Assembly: GCA_910586445.1 (NCBI GenBank)
Contig: CAJUHV010000084.1
Location: 1 to 14,771 of the forward strand
Direction: 5' to 3'
DNA: 14,771 nt
Source of the DNA: an uncultured Eubacterium sp.
Lineage (GTDB): Bacteria; Bacillota; Clostridia; Lachnospirales; Lachnospiraceae
Part shown: positions 6,947 through 14,030 of the stretch, piece by piece
Numbering within the stretch: the first letter of the stretch is position 1
Layout: every line of letters begins with the position of its first letter
Notes under the pieces: model-generated
The model's input: the letters and a program-made list of their open reading frames with translations, nothing else
The model's database searches: none
Told to the model about the DNA's origin: nothing
Position numbers and translations under genes: made by a program

Positions 6947-7243
6947 CTATTTATCTTTCTCTGCCATACGCTTTAATGCCATATCGTACCCATCATGCCC
7001 ATAGTTCAAGGACCGATTGACCCTGCTGATTGTAGCTGTAGAAGCTCCTGTTTTTTCTGCAATATCCGTATATGTCCGGTTTTCCCGGAGCATATGTGCC
7101 ACTTCAAACCGCTGCGATAAAGCCTGCAGCTCATTAACCGTGCAGATATCCTCAAAGAACTTGTAACATTCTTCTCTGTTTCGCAGAGTCAGCACGGCAT
7201 CAAACAAATGGTCTGCTGCTTCTGTTTTAAGATCTTTACTCAT
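6947..7243 (-). CDS. yerC: YerC/YecD family TrpR-related DNA-binding protein
   Basis: A 98-residue, all-helical protein of the TrpR-like YerC/YecD family. Residues ~36-80 contain the TrpR-type core: NELQALSQRFEVAHML followed by the helix-turn-helix RTYTDIAEKTGASTATISRVNRSL. The full family length is present. In Bacillus subtilis yerC lies just upstream of pcrB-pcrA, so its closeness to pcrA here is partly conserved context. The regulated genes and any ligand are unknown, and tryptophan binding should not be assumed. The start ATG 7243 has AAGGAG about 9 bases upstream. It has its own promoter (7314-7286), although no terminator separates it from the GH25 gene upstream. Confidence 0.93.
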   Translation of the reverse strand: MSKDLKTEAADHLFDAVLTLRNREECYKFFEDICTVNELQALSQRFEVAHMLRENRTYTDIAEKTGASTATISRVNRSLNYGHDGYDMALKRMAEKDK

Positions 7244-7285
7244 TTTTCCCTGCTCCTTATATGTATAATATCCTTACTGAGTGAA

Positions 7286-7314
7286 ATTTTAGCATATTAA
7301 CACTTTAAAGTAAA
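7286..7314 (-). promoter_or_regulatory. Sigma-A promoter of yerC
   Basis: TTTACT (7314-7309), 17-base spacer, TAAAAT (7291-7286) on the minus strand. It lies wholly in the 93-bp gap after the GH25 stop codon. Confidence 0.6.
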
Positions 7315-7336
7315 CAGCGAAAATTTAACAGCTTTT

Positions 7337-9742
7337 CTATACCTGTTTCAGATATTTTGCCGGAACAAAGCCTGTATATGTCGTGCCATTTTTCTTATAG
7401 CGGATTTTGCTCCACTTTGTTCCCTTTTCATCCCATTTATTACTGAGAATTGTTACTTTTGTTCCCTTAGGCACAGCCCTGGACACTTTATAGCCCAGCC
7501 CCGCACCAGAACGCATATTTACTTTTTTGGACGTCTTTCCATATGTATACAGATTTACATAACTGCCTGACAAATATCCTGAATATGTCTTTCCATTGGC
7601 CTTATAAGTGACTTTATACCACTTTTTATCCAATGTAGACAGCGTATATTTATAATATTTCAATTCAGTGCCGGATGGAACAACTGCTATAGACGGATAT
7701 TCTGTCCCAGCATGTTCCCTGAGGTTTAAATTTGTCGTAGTCTTTAAGCCGAATGAATGCGTCCGCTTTGTATACGCAGTCAGTATTTTAGATTCTGCGC
7801 CATACTTCATTACAGTCTCTTTTGTAACGGAGTCTGTATCTGAAGCCCCGCTCTTGGAATCCGTGCCCATTTCTGTCTCAGATCCTGTCCCGCTTTCGGT
7901 TTCCATTTCAGACTCTGCCGCACTTTTGATTTTAAGCCCTGCACTGCCCTCATCTCCAGATACATCATTCATACCTGCCCTGCCGCCTGCTGCAGTTCCC
8001 AAGGCCCCTGCATTCAATCCACTGACATCTACTGTTCCCGATGTGCCTGTTCCTAAAACCGAATCCGACCCGCCGGCATCTGATGTGCCTGTTCCTAAAA
8101 CCGAATCCGACCCGCCGGCATCTGATGTGCCTGTCCCGCTGCTGTCTCCTGTTCCTGAGGCCGAATCTGTTCCGCTGACATCTTCCGTTCCAGGTGTCTG
8201 TGTTCCGGTTTGATCTCCGCTGCTGCTGTCTTCTGATATCGGATTCTGTGTATCATTTTGGGTATTATCCCCGGTATTATCTTCGGCTCCCGGTTCGTTC
8301 CCTGTGTTGTCTTCTGTATTTTTTTCTTCCAGAATATAAGGTACGACTTTATAAAAATACTGCCGGCCTTCTGATTCCATAACCGTACTATCGGTAAATT
8401 CCGTAACCGTATTTTCATTTATGACCTTCAGCTGCTTATAATCGCCTCCATAAGATTTGCTGCGGTAAATCTTATATCCTGCCGCTTCTTTTAACCGGTT
8501 CCATTTAATCGTAATCGATGAATCTGTATGGTCAGACATTTTAAGCCCAGTCACCGGCCCTAAGCCGCTCACTACTTCCGGCTGTTCTGGTGTCTCTTCT
8601 TCCGAGATATCGTAGTAAAAATTGCAGTCTACATTTCCCGCGATTCCATCTACGCGCCCGGTACTGGAATACTGCCAATAAATATAATCCCCTGTGTAGG
8701 ATGTCTTTGTCGTATAATTGGCCAGCCAGCAGTCATAATCCGTCAGTTTTGACACCTCAAAGGAACTTGCTAAAAAATTAGGACTGCCGTAATACATCGG
8801 CTTATAGCCTGCTCCCTGTATGGTTTCCATATAGGCAAATGCATTTTTTGTCACCTGTTCTTTCGGCGTGCCATATGCGCGGTAAGCATTTGAAAATGCC
8901 TCATAATCGTAGACTACCGGAAGTGTGATCATATGCTTATAATCATTGATAATTTCTAACGTCTTCTCTGCTTCTTTCTGCGCCTCTTTTACGGTTATTG
9001 AATTTGTAAAGAAATAAATGCCGACCTCAATCCCGGCATTATATGCCCCTTTAATATTCTGCACAAAATAAGGGTCTTCATACATTGCAAACTTTGCAGA
9101 CAGACTCGTATAGCCGCACCGGATAAATACATATTTTACCCCCGCAGCCTTTACCTTTTTCCAGTCTATGTCTGCCTGCCACTTGGACACGTCTATGCCG
9201 TGTACGATCCTGCTGTCACTCAGGTGTGCCGCATGTGTATATGAAAGCCCCGTAAACGGGCTCTTTGTCACTTTCGAATTCACCCTCAGGGAAAATGTAT
9301 CCGTGTTCTGTGCATCATTCTCCATATTTTCCTGCATCCAGAGCATCTTCACATAATCCGGATCATTCAAATCCGGCTCGAGCTGCTCTGGCAGCTGAAT
9401 ACTTCCCGTATTATTTTCCGGCTCTTCAACGTGACCTGATTCTGCAGCTTTTTCCGGCTCTCTTCCATAACCTGATTTTGTATCATCTTCTGGCTTTTCG
9501 CCGTAATCTGATCCTGCAGCTTTTTCTGGCTTTACATCATTTTCTGAAGATTCCAGATCCTGCGCGTTTATAATATTTTCTGCGTTTTCCTGTCTGTCTA
9601 TCTCTACAGCATTTTCTTCTGTCTGCTGGTTGATCATCTGTGTCTGAGGAATCTGCTGTGCTGCTGCCATATATCCAGATGACTGGCTGCAGATAAGCAG
9701 ACATCCTAGTGCCCCCGCCAAAATCCTTTTCTGGTGCATCAT
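7337..9742 (-). CDS. Secreted GH25 lysozyme-like muramidase with FnIII and two SH3b domains
   Basis: An 801-residue exported protein predicted to cut the glycan strand of peptidoglycan. In order: signal peptide (1-~28), disordered region with 12-residue repeats (~72-107), GH25 domain (~181-380), a fibronectin type III-like domain (~393-470), a long Ser/Gly/Thr/Asp-rich disordered linker (~475-640) with an exact 42-bp duplication, and two bacterial SH3 domains (~665-734 and ~735-801), which typically bind the cell wall. GH25 signatures are GIDVSKWQ (Asp184) and PVVYDYE (Asp279, Glu281), the expected acidic catalytic set, plus IYWQYS and VDCNF near the end of the domain. ATG 9742 follows AAAGGAGG by 8 bases. 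Likely roles are wall remodelling or lysis of competitors; the sequence does not decide between them. No prophage genes such as holins are nearby, so a phage endolysin is unlikely. Confidence 0.94.
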   Translation of the reverse strand: MMHQKRILAGALGCLLICSQSSGYMAAAQQIPQTQMINQQTEENAVEIDRQENAENIINAQDLESSENDVKPEKAAGSDYGEKPEDDTKSGYGREPEKAAESGHVEEPENNTGSIQLPEQLEPDLNDPDYVKMLWMQENMENDAQNTDTFSLRVNSKVTKSPFTGLSYTHAAHLSDSRIVHGIDVSKWQADIDWKKVKAAGVKYVFIRCGYTSLSAKFAMYEDPYFVQNIKGAYNAGIEVGIYFFTNSITVKEAQKEAEKTLEIINDYKHMITLPVVYDYEAFSNAYRAYGTPKEQVTKNAFAYMETIQGAGYKPMYYGSPNFLASSFEVSKLTDYDCWLANYTTKTSYTGDYIYWQYSSTGRVDGIAGNVDCNFYYDISEEETPEQPEVVSGLGPVTGLKMSDHTDSSITIKWNRLKEAAGYKIYRSKSYGGDYKQLKVINENTVTEFTDSTVMESEGRQYFYKVVPYILEEKNTEDNTGNEPGAEDNTGDNTQNDTQNPISEDSSSGDQTGTQTPGTEDVSGTDSASGTGDSSGTGTSDAGGSDSVLGTGTSDAGGSDSVLGTGTSGTVDVSGLNAGALGTAAGGRAGMNDVSGDEGSAGLKIKSAAESEMETESGTGSETEMGTDSKSGASDTDSVTKETVMKYGAESKILTAYTKRTHSFGLKTTTNLNLREHAGTEYPSIAVVPSGTELKYYKYTLSTLDKKWYKVTYKANGKTYSGYLSGSYVNLYTYGKTSKKVNMRSGAGLGYKVSRAVPKGTKVTILSNKWDEKGTKWSKIRYKKNGTTYTGFVPAKYLKQV
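8040..8123 (-). repeat. Two identical 42-bp units in the GH25 linker
   Basis: Units 8040-8081 and 8082-8123 are identical over 42 bp, and a third begins at 8124 before diverging. They encode the 14-residue unit GTGTSDAGGSDSVL (residues ~540-567). Perfect identity implies a very recent duplication, and the locus is a good candidate for copy-number variation between strains. Confidence 0.95.
9422..9529 (-). repeat. Three 36-bp units in the N-terminal region of the GH25 protein
   Basis: Three diverged 12-residue units read PEKAAGSDYGEK, PEDDTKSGYGRE and PEKAAESGHVEE (residues ~72-107), with a partial fourth beginning PENNTGS. This is a second, independent array in the same gene, placed between the signal peptide and the GH25 domain. 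Confidence 0.8.
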
Positions 9743-9767
9743 TTGTAATTCCTCCTTTATTTTGCTG

Positions 9768-9817
9768 ATAATATTACATAATATACCAATAGTTAATTAA
9801 CGCTACCTTAAAAGGTA
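9768..9817 (-). promoter_or_regulatory. Promoter and palindromes upstream of the GH25 gene
   Basis: A plausible minus-strand promoter is TTAACT (9796-9791), 17-base spacer, TATTAT (9773-9768). The perfect palindrome GTTAATTAAC (9792-9801) overlaps the -35. A second inverted repeat TACCTT-AA-AAGGTA (9804-9817) lies immediately upstream. Two adjacent palindromes at a -35 suggest a repressor site; this is inference. Confidence 0.5.
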
Positions 9818-9863
9818 CGAAGCACCCGTCTAAATTTTCCGTGTCAGAATATACAAAATTCTA

Positions 9864-10022
9864 GAGCGTGTTTGAAAATTCATTCCCGCGATCTGCACCC
9901 CCACTTCGCGGATAATTCATCCCAAATTTAATCAACGTAGCCCGCTATGCCTCATAAATTTGGGATAAATTCTCCACAAAGTGTGAAGCACATCTCACGG
10001 AAAGCATTTTTCAAACACACTC
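9864..10022. mobile_element. MITE-like palindromic element (159 bp)
   Basis: The ends are GAGCGTGTTTGAAAATTC and its inverted form GCATTTTTCAAACACACTC, flanked by TA at 9862-9863 and 10023-10024. Nearly the whole element is self-complementary, with many G-U pairs, and the arms meet at CCCAAATTTA and TAAATTTGGG around a loop that itself contains TAGC-CC-GCTA. It is a close, inverted copy of 13625-13784. It starts 32 bases after the DUF4173 stop codon, so its hairpin could act as that gene's 3' end. No coding capacity. Confidence 0.88.
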
Positions 10023-10053
10023 TAGCATATATTCGAAATGCTGCACAATCCTC

Positions 10054-12210
10054 CTATTTTAAAAGCCGTTTTACTGCCAAAAAGCGTGAGATATTAAAAT
10101 TCCGCAGCCTCATATTTTTCTTTGCATAAAATACCCTGTTCATATATATATAATACCAGCCTGCTGTGGTCTGATCCTCATCATCCCACATAGCATAACC
10201 CGTACTTTCCAAATCAGATGCCTCATACCCGTTTTTATACCGCTTTGAAATCTGCTGCACCAGCAGATCCATTTTCGTCTTCAGCTCTTTCGGTGCCTCC
10301 GCATAATAATCTGCAACCGCCGGTGCTGCATCCAGAGACATTCCAGACAGATACCACCAGTCCATATTTTCTCCCGCATGGGACAGGTTGTACGAAGCGA
10401 TAAAATAATCTACATGAGAAAATGAAAATCCCAGATAAATCACGCTTACAATTATCATACTGTACCGAAACAGCGGAAAAACCGGATTAAGTATAAATAT
10501 AAACACACCCGCCATCAAAATTGCAAGCAGCGCAAGCACTACTAATACCAATATACGCAAAAATGTCAGCTGATAAGTGCTGATATACAAAATCATTCGA
10601 TAAGCGCTCGAAGCAATCATAATATAAGTGCACCCGCAGATCAAAATAAGCATCCAGTTTAAAACCTTATGATTCAAGAAATATTTCCGAACCAGCAGAA
10701 CCATGCACAAATTCACGGCACATACAAACAGCAGCTGAAAAAAACCGTCATGCGCATACTCTGCATAAGTCATCCCCTCCGGCAGCTGCATATTGCCTGC
10801 AAACAGGTAAACAACCTGTATGACACTAAACGCCAGATACATACATGCGATACAGCCGGTAAAAGTCAGCGCGATGACAGGATCAAATTTCCTGCTTTCT
10901 GCCACATCTGCATTCCTTGTACCCAATGCAAGAAAACGTATCCCGCAGTATGAAGAAAAAAATCCAAACAGCAGCATTGCAATGACATGCATGACATGCA
11001 TCGGCACACGGAATCCTGTAAAAAAACGGATCATCATCGAACCAAAGACCGCATCTGCATCCATCAGGCACGCCCCCAGTACAGTCAAAAGCGGGACTGC
11101 ACACGCCAGACCTATAAAAACAGCCTGAACTCCACGATTGTATTTTACTCTCTTCAGCTGATAAAAGGCGATCCCGTCACAAAAAGGCGCCAGCATGCAG
11201 CAGACCGCCCCCATTACCGATGCAGCAATCTCTGTCATCCCTTTTGCAAACTCCCATCTGCTGTCATCGTAAAAATTATGCAGTAAAAATGCAATCAGAA
11301 TCATAAAAAAACCGATATAATTGAAAACAATAATCACTCTGTGATCTGTCATGCAGGTAGAAATTCCAAGCAGAAGCATGATTACGATATAAATCCAGCT
11401 GCCCTTTTTCAGCTTTTGTCTGGAAATGCTTTTTTCCTGTCCGCTTATGCGGCCCGTCCGCTCTGTCATATACTCTATCGCACGCTTCATAAAAATTCCC
11501 TGTTCATCCGTACCATAGCCAAGCCTTTTAAGGACTATCCCACCATAGAGAACCGCTGCCGCAATCCAGACCGGCATTGTAATCCCGCTGCTGTTTTGAA
11601 ACATGCACAGAGTGTACACAACAGCATACAGCAGGCTCGGCAGGCACAGGATCTTAAAATATGAGGCCTTATGTTCTGTCTGCTCCATGTACATCTGATT
11701 ATCTAATGACTGCCCGGCTGCCCGCTCTGTATCGTTTGCCGGATCACCAGATGGAATATCATCCGTGTAATATGTTCCCAATGCTTCTGCACTGCCTGTT
11801 CCTGTTTTTTCTGTTTCATAGATTTTTGCATATTTCGTTCCACACATTCCATTTTCTTTCGTTTTCACAAATGTGCTTGTTCCTGCTTTTTCTGCTCCAT
11901 TGATTTTGGATTTTTCTGTTCTGCAGATTTGAGGTTCTTGCGTTTCACAGATTTGAGGTTCTTCTGTCCTGCAGATTTGAGGTTCTTCTGTCCTGCAGAT
12001 TTGAGGTTCTTGCGTTTCACAGATTTGAGGTTCTTCTGTCCTGCAGATTTGAGGTTCTTCCGTTTCACAGATTTTGGATTCTTTCGTTCCGCGGATCTGG
12101 ACTTCTTCTGCTTTCTCAAATGCATTTGGTCTATCTCGTTCTAATATTTCTGGTTTTGCTGCCGGTTCTCCCTGCCTGCAATGATCTGTCAGTTTCGCAG
12201 TTGTACCCAT
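10054..12210 (-). CDS. DUF4173 family polytopic membrane protein with a repeat-built N-terminal extension
   Basis: A 718-residue protein. The first ~170 residues are hydrophilic and include an 8-residue tandem repeat (~48-96). From ~170 (MYMEQTEHKASYF) follow about ten or more hydrophobic segments typical of an integral membrane protein. DUF4173 hallmarks are visible: PEGMTYAEYAHDGFFQLLFV, a mid-protein motif of the family, and near the C-terminus SYNLSHAGENMDWWYLSGMS followed by LDAAPAV, which parallels the family's 'N...D..YL..LS.DA.P' ending. The last ~110 residues are soluble. The function of DUF4173 is unknown and none is claimed. ATG 12210 has AAGGAGG 8 bases upstream. It lies 86 bp after the regulator gene with no clear promoter or terminator between them, so it is probably the last gene of the DUF2975-regulator operon. 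Confidence 0.88.
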   Translation of the reverse strand: MGTTAKLTDHCRQGEPAAKPEILERDRPNAFEKAEEVQIRGTKESKICETEEPQICRTEEPQICETQEPQICRTEEPQICRTEEPQICETQEPQICRTEKSKINGAEKAGTSTFVKTKENGMCGTKYAKIYETEKTGTGSAEALGTYYTDDIPSGDPANDTERAAGQSLDNQMYMEQTEHKASYFKILCLPSLLYAVVYTLCMFQNSSGITMPVWIAAAVLYGGIVLKRLGYGTDEQGIFMKRAIEYMTERTGRISGQEKSISRQKLKKGSWIYIVIMLLLGISTCMTDHRVIIVFNYIGFFMILIAFLLHNFYDDSRWEFAKGMTEIAASVMGAVCCMLAPFCDGIAFYQLKRVKYNRGVQAVFIGLACAVPLLTVLGACLMDADAVFGSMMIRFFTGFRVPMHVMHVIAMLLFGFFSSYCGIRFLALGTRNADVAESRKFDPVIALTFTGCIACMYLAFSVIQVVYLFAGNMQLPEGMTYAEYAHDGFFQLLFVCAVNLCMVLLVRKYFLNHKVLNWMLILICGCTYIMIASSAYRMILYISTYQLTFLRILVLVVLALLAILMAGVFIFILNPVFPLFRYSMIIVSVIYLGFSFSHVDYFIASYNLSHAGENMDWWYLSGMSLDAAPAVADYYAEAPKELKTKMDLLVQQISKRYKNGYEASDLESTGYAMWDDEDQTTAGWYYIYMNRVFYAKKNMRLRNFNISRFLAVKRLLK
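11900..12115 (-). repeat. Tandem 24-bp array in the DUF4173 gene
   Basis: Six near-identical 24-bp units (11924-12067) with degenerate units on both sides encode the octapeptide EEPQICRT or EEPQICET/QEPQICRT. Two unit types differ in their last 8 bases, gcgtttca (A) and ctgtcctg (B). The order is A-B-B-A-B-A', which hints at duplication of two- or three-unit blocks. Each peptide unit carries one Cys. All frames stay open through the array, which explains spurious open frames at 11865-12125. Confidence 0.95.
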
Positions 12211-12296
12211 TTTTACTGCCTCCTTATATTCCTATCAGTCTGCTGCCTTATATTAAAAACAGCCGGACACGCTCCAGCCTACGATCCTGCGTAAAC

Positions 12297-12539
12297 TCAG
12301 CCGGATCTATCAGGCAGAGCCGCGCCGTCTTCTTCATCCGGTTTGTACTCCAAAAGATCTCCGGGCTGACAGTCCAGTGCCCGGCAGATTTTATTTAACG
12401 TATCCAGCTTGACTGCCTTTGCCTTCCCATTTTTTAAGATGGAAATATTTGCCATTGTAATTCCCACCTGACCAGCCAGCTCCGTAACGCTCATCTTACG
12501 CTTTGCCAGCATTACATCAATATTAATAATAATTGACAT
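12297..12539 (-). CDS. XRE/Cro-CI type transcriptional regulator (YozG-like)
   Basis: An 80-residue single-domain DNA-binding protein. The helix-turn-helix spans ~16-65: MSVTELAGQVGITMANISIL is the helix pair with recognition helix, followed by LDTLNKICRALDCQPGDLLEY, the typical end of the fold. The short tail is acidic. ATG 12539 has AAGGAG 8-9 bases upstream. The gene starts 40 bp after the DUF2975 stop, so the two are surely co-transcribed. DUF2975 membrane proteins paired with such small regulators are a recurrent arrangement in Firmicutes. It probably controls its own operon, and the inverted repeat at 13122-13140 is a candidate operator (inference). Confidence 0.93.
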   Translation of the reverse strand: MSIIINIDVMLAKRKMSVTELAGQVGITMANISILKNGKAKAVKLDTLNKICRALDCQPGDLLEYKPDEEDGAALPDRSG

Positions 12540-12579
12540 CCTATTTTCTCCTTAATCCGCCTATATGCCTTCCACTAAC

Positions 12580-13059
12580 CTATATTGTCAGTTCATTTTC
12601 CTGTTTCAGCTCATATGCCTTCCACACAAGGTGGGACAATGCTGCTGCGCAGATTGCTACAACGAAGCTTAAAAATATTGCAAAAATGATAAACAGCATA
12701 AGTGCGGGCTGCACGCATCTTATGACAATCAGGCCTGCAAATCCCGCAAACCAGACTCCTGCCAGCACCAATGCCAGCGTGCTGATCTTTTTAAACGCAG
12801 CTGCATTTTCCTTTGAAAAAGAATTATCCCTGCCTATTTCCCTGCATACGGTCCAAAACTGGAACAAAATCGCATAACAGCCTGCTGCGATGACATACCC
12901 ATATACCAGCCCCGGCCAGTATAAATATGCTGCTTCTGGAAAGCCTCTCTTCATTTCTTCAGCCAGAATCGGCATAAGAAAAAAGAAAAATACCGCTCCC
13001 AAAATCCCGATCGCCCATGTGATTAATTTTAGCCATTTTGCTATTTCTGATTGTTTCAT
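12580..13059 (-). CDS. DUF2975 domain membrane protein
   Basis: A 159-residue protein with four predicted membrane helices (~11-31, 46-70, 92-114, 119-145). The loop CREIGRDNSFSKENAAAFKK, placed between helices 2 and 3, and the terminal LKQENELTI are typical of DUF2975. Its function is not known; it is usually encoded next to a small XRE regulator, as here. ATG 13059 has AAAGGAG 10 bases upstream and a strong promoter at 13115-13087. It is the first gene of the probable operon DUF2975-regulator-DUF4173. A possible reading is a membrane component that modulates the regulator, but nothing in the sequence proves this. Confidence 0.92.
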   Translation of the reverse strand: MKQSEIAKWLKLITWAIGILGAVFFFFLMPILAEEMKRGFPEAAYLYWPGLVYGYVIAAGCYAILFQFWTVCREIGRDNSFSKENAAAFKKISTLALVLAGVWFAGFAGLIVIRCVQPALMLFIIFAIFLSFVVAICAAALSHLVWKAYELKQENELTI

Positions 13060-13086
13060 GATTTCTATGCTCCTTTCGTTTCATGT

Positions 13087-13115
13087 ATCATATCATAAGA
13101 ATAAATGTTTTTCAA
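13087..13115 (-). promoter_or_regulatory. Promoter of the DUF2975-regulator operon
   Basis: TTGAAA (13115-13110), 17-base spacer, TATGAT (13092-13087) preceded by TGA, giving an extended -10 (TGnTATGAT), all on the minus strand. Confidence 0.75.
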
Positions 13116-13121
13116 TATGTT

Positions 13122-13140
13122 TTTATCGAATTACGATAAA
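13122..13140. promoter_or_regulatory. Operator-like inverted repeat upstream of the DUF2975 promoter
   Basis: TTTATCG-AATTA-CGATAAA is a perfect 7-bp inverted repeat with a 5-base centre, 6 bases upstream of the -35. TTTATCA-like half-sites recur at 13143-13155. The XRE regulator encoded in the operon is the obvious candidate ligand, by inference. Confidence 0.5.
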
Positions 13141-13321
13141 TTTTTATCATTTATCAGAATTCAGCCTAATTTTACAAATTCCCGCGGCAGGCTCAGACGG
13201 TTACAGGCTGAGGGCCGGCAGCAGAAACGGGGGCATCGATCCATAAGCGCGAACTTAAGAAAAAAATGCACAAAATAAGGCTTTCAGATGCTTTTAATAA
13301 AGAAATTTCATAAAAAACAAA

Positions 13322-13399
13322 AAATTCATGACAAACTCTTTATTAGTGTAAAATAATCTTGCAAATAATTTTCACAGAAAAGAGGATTGTCATGAATTT
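13322..13399. repeat. 13-bp inverted repeat around a decayed transposase start
   Basis: AAATTCATGACAA (13322-13334) and TTGTCATGAATTT (13387-13399) are perfect inverted repeats 52 bases apart. The right arm includes the ATG at 13392 and directly follows AGAGGA, a ribosome binding site. A transcript entering from outside would fold and hide the start, as described for several insertion sequences. Between the arms is a TAAAAT that could be the -10 of an internal promoter. Confidence 0.7.
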
Positions 13400-13619
13400 A
13401 CAAAATAATTCTAACAGACAAAATAAAAATTTACATGATGTTTAAAGCATCATTCCTTAAAGAACCAGACAGGTCTGCTTATGGAAAATTAAAAATGTAC
13501 TGCTGGTGGATGCCTCTGTAATCCGTCAGGATGGGAAAAACAGGAACAGCAGGCAGATGTAATTTTGCGCATCACACCAAAAACTTTCTGTCTGTATGAT
13601 GCAGACAGAAATAAAATCC
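13392..13619 (+). pseudogene. Probable decayed IS4-family transposase fragment
   Basis: From ATG 13392 the frame reads 17 residues (MNLQNNSNRQNKNLHDV) to a stop. After another stop, the same frame gives VLLVDASVIRQDGKNRNSRQ before stopping again. 'VLLVDAS' followed by a polar run resembles the segment around the first catalytic Asp of IS4-family transposases, which normally lies over 100 residues into the protein, so an internal deletion is implied. A MITE interrupts the 3' side. The rest of 13141-13321 and 13787-13980 shows no gene I recognise. The family call is tentative. Confidence 0.38.
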
Positions 13620-13624
13620 CATTA

Positions 13625-13784
13625 GAGCGTGTTTGAAAAATGCTTTCCGTGAGATGTACTTCACACTTTGTGGAGAATCCAGCCCAAATTTATGAGGCAT
13701 AGCGGGCTATGTTGATTAAATTTGGGATGAATTATCCGCGAAGTGGGGAGTGCAGATCGCGGGAATGATTTTTCAAACACGCTC
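13625..13784. mobile_element. MITE-like palindromic element (160 bp)
   Basis: The ends are GAGCGTGTTTGAAAAATGC and GATTTTTCAAACACGCTC, flanked by TA (13623-13624 and 13785-13786). It matches the copy at 9864-10022 in reverse orientation, with few differences, including CCCAAATTTA and TAAATTTGGG around the central loop. It sits just after the IS remnant. No open frame. Confidence 0.88.
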
Positions 13785-13980
13785 TAGTACGGTTATTAAA
13801 AAAGCCGAAAAAGGACAGCCCCGCAGTTCCGCATAGATGTCATGAGGCAGGTACAGTTTAACATACCACCCATCCTTCACCAGCTTCGCAGAATTTCTAA
13901 ACCGGTAGACAGAGAGCCTGTGTCAGATTGTCTGGAGAAATATCGTACTATTGATTAATCTATTCAAAGCTGAATTTTTT

Positions 13981-14010
13981 CAAAAACAAATAGCAGGGAT
14001 TTCTCCCTGC
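13981..14010 (-). terminator. Intrinsic terminator after the small secreted-protein gene
   Basis: On the minus strand GCAGGGA, a 4-base GAAA loop and TCCCTGC (14010-13993) form a perfect 7-bp stem followed by TATTTGTTTTTG. It is 20 bases after the stop codon at 14031 and ends the Phd-secreted protein transcription unit. Confidence 0.85.
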
Positions 14011-14030
14011 CATATAGTCTCTGTATAACA

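Noticed and set aside
7337..9742. Phage endolysin origin of the GH25 gene
   Set aside because: No holin, terminase, integrase or other phage gene lies nearby, and the signal peptide, FnIII-like domain and SH3b pair are common in chromosomal clostridial muramidases.
11900..12115. CRISPR-like array of 24-bp repeats
   Set aside because: Units are contiguous with no spacers, lie in frame within a gene, and no cas genes are present. The same applies to 1249-1416.
11865..12125. Second minus-strand open frame of 86 codons, Lys/Ser rich
   Set aside because: Alternative frame of the 24-bp array in the DUF4173 gene, without a convincing ribosome binding site.
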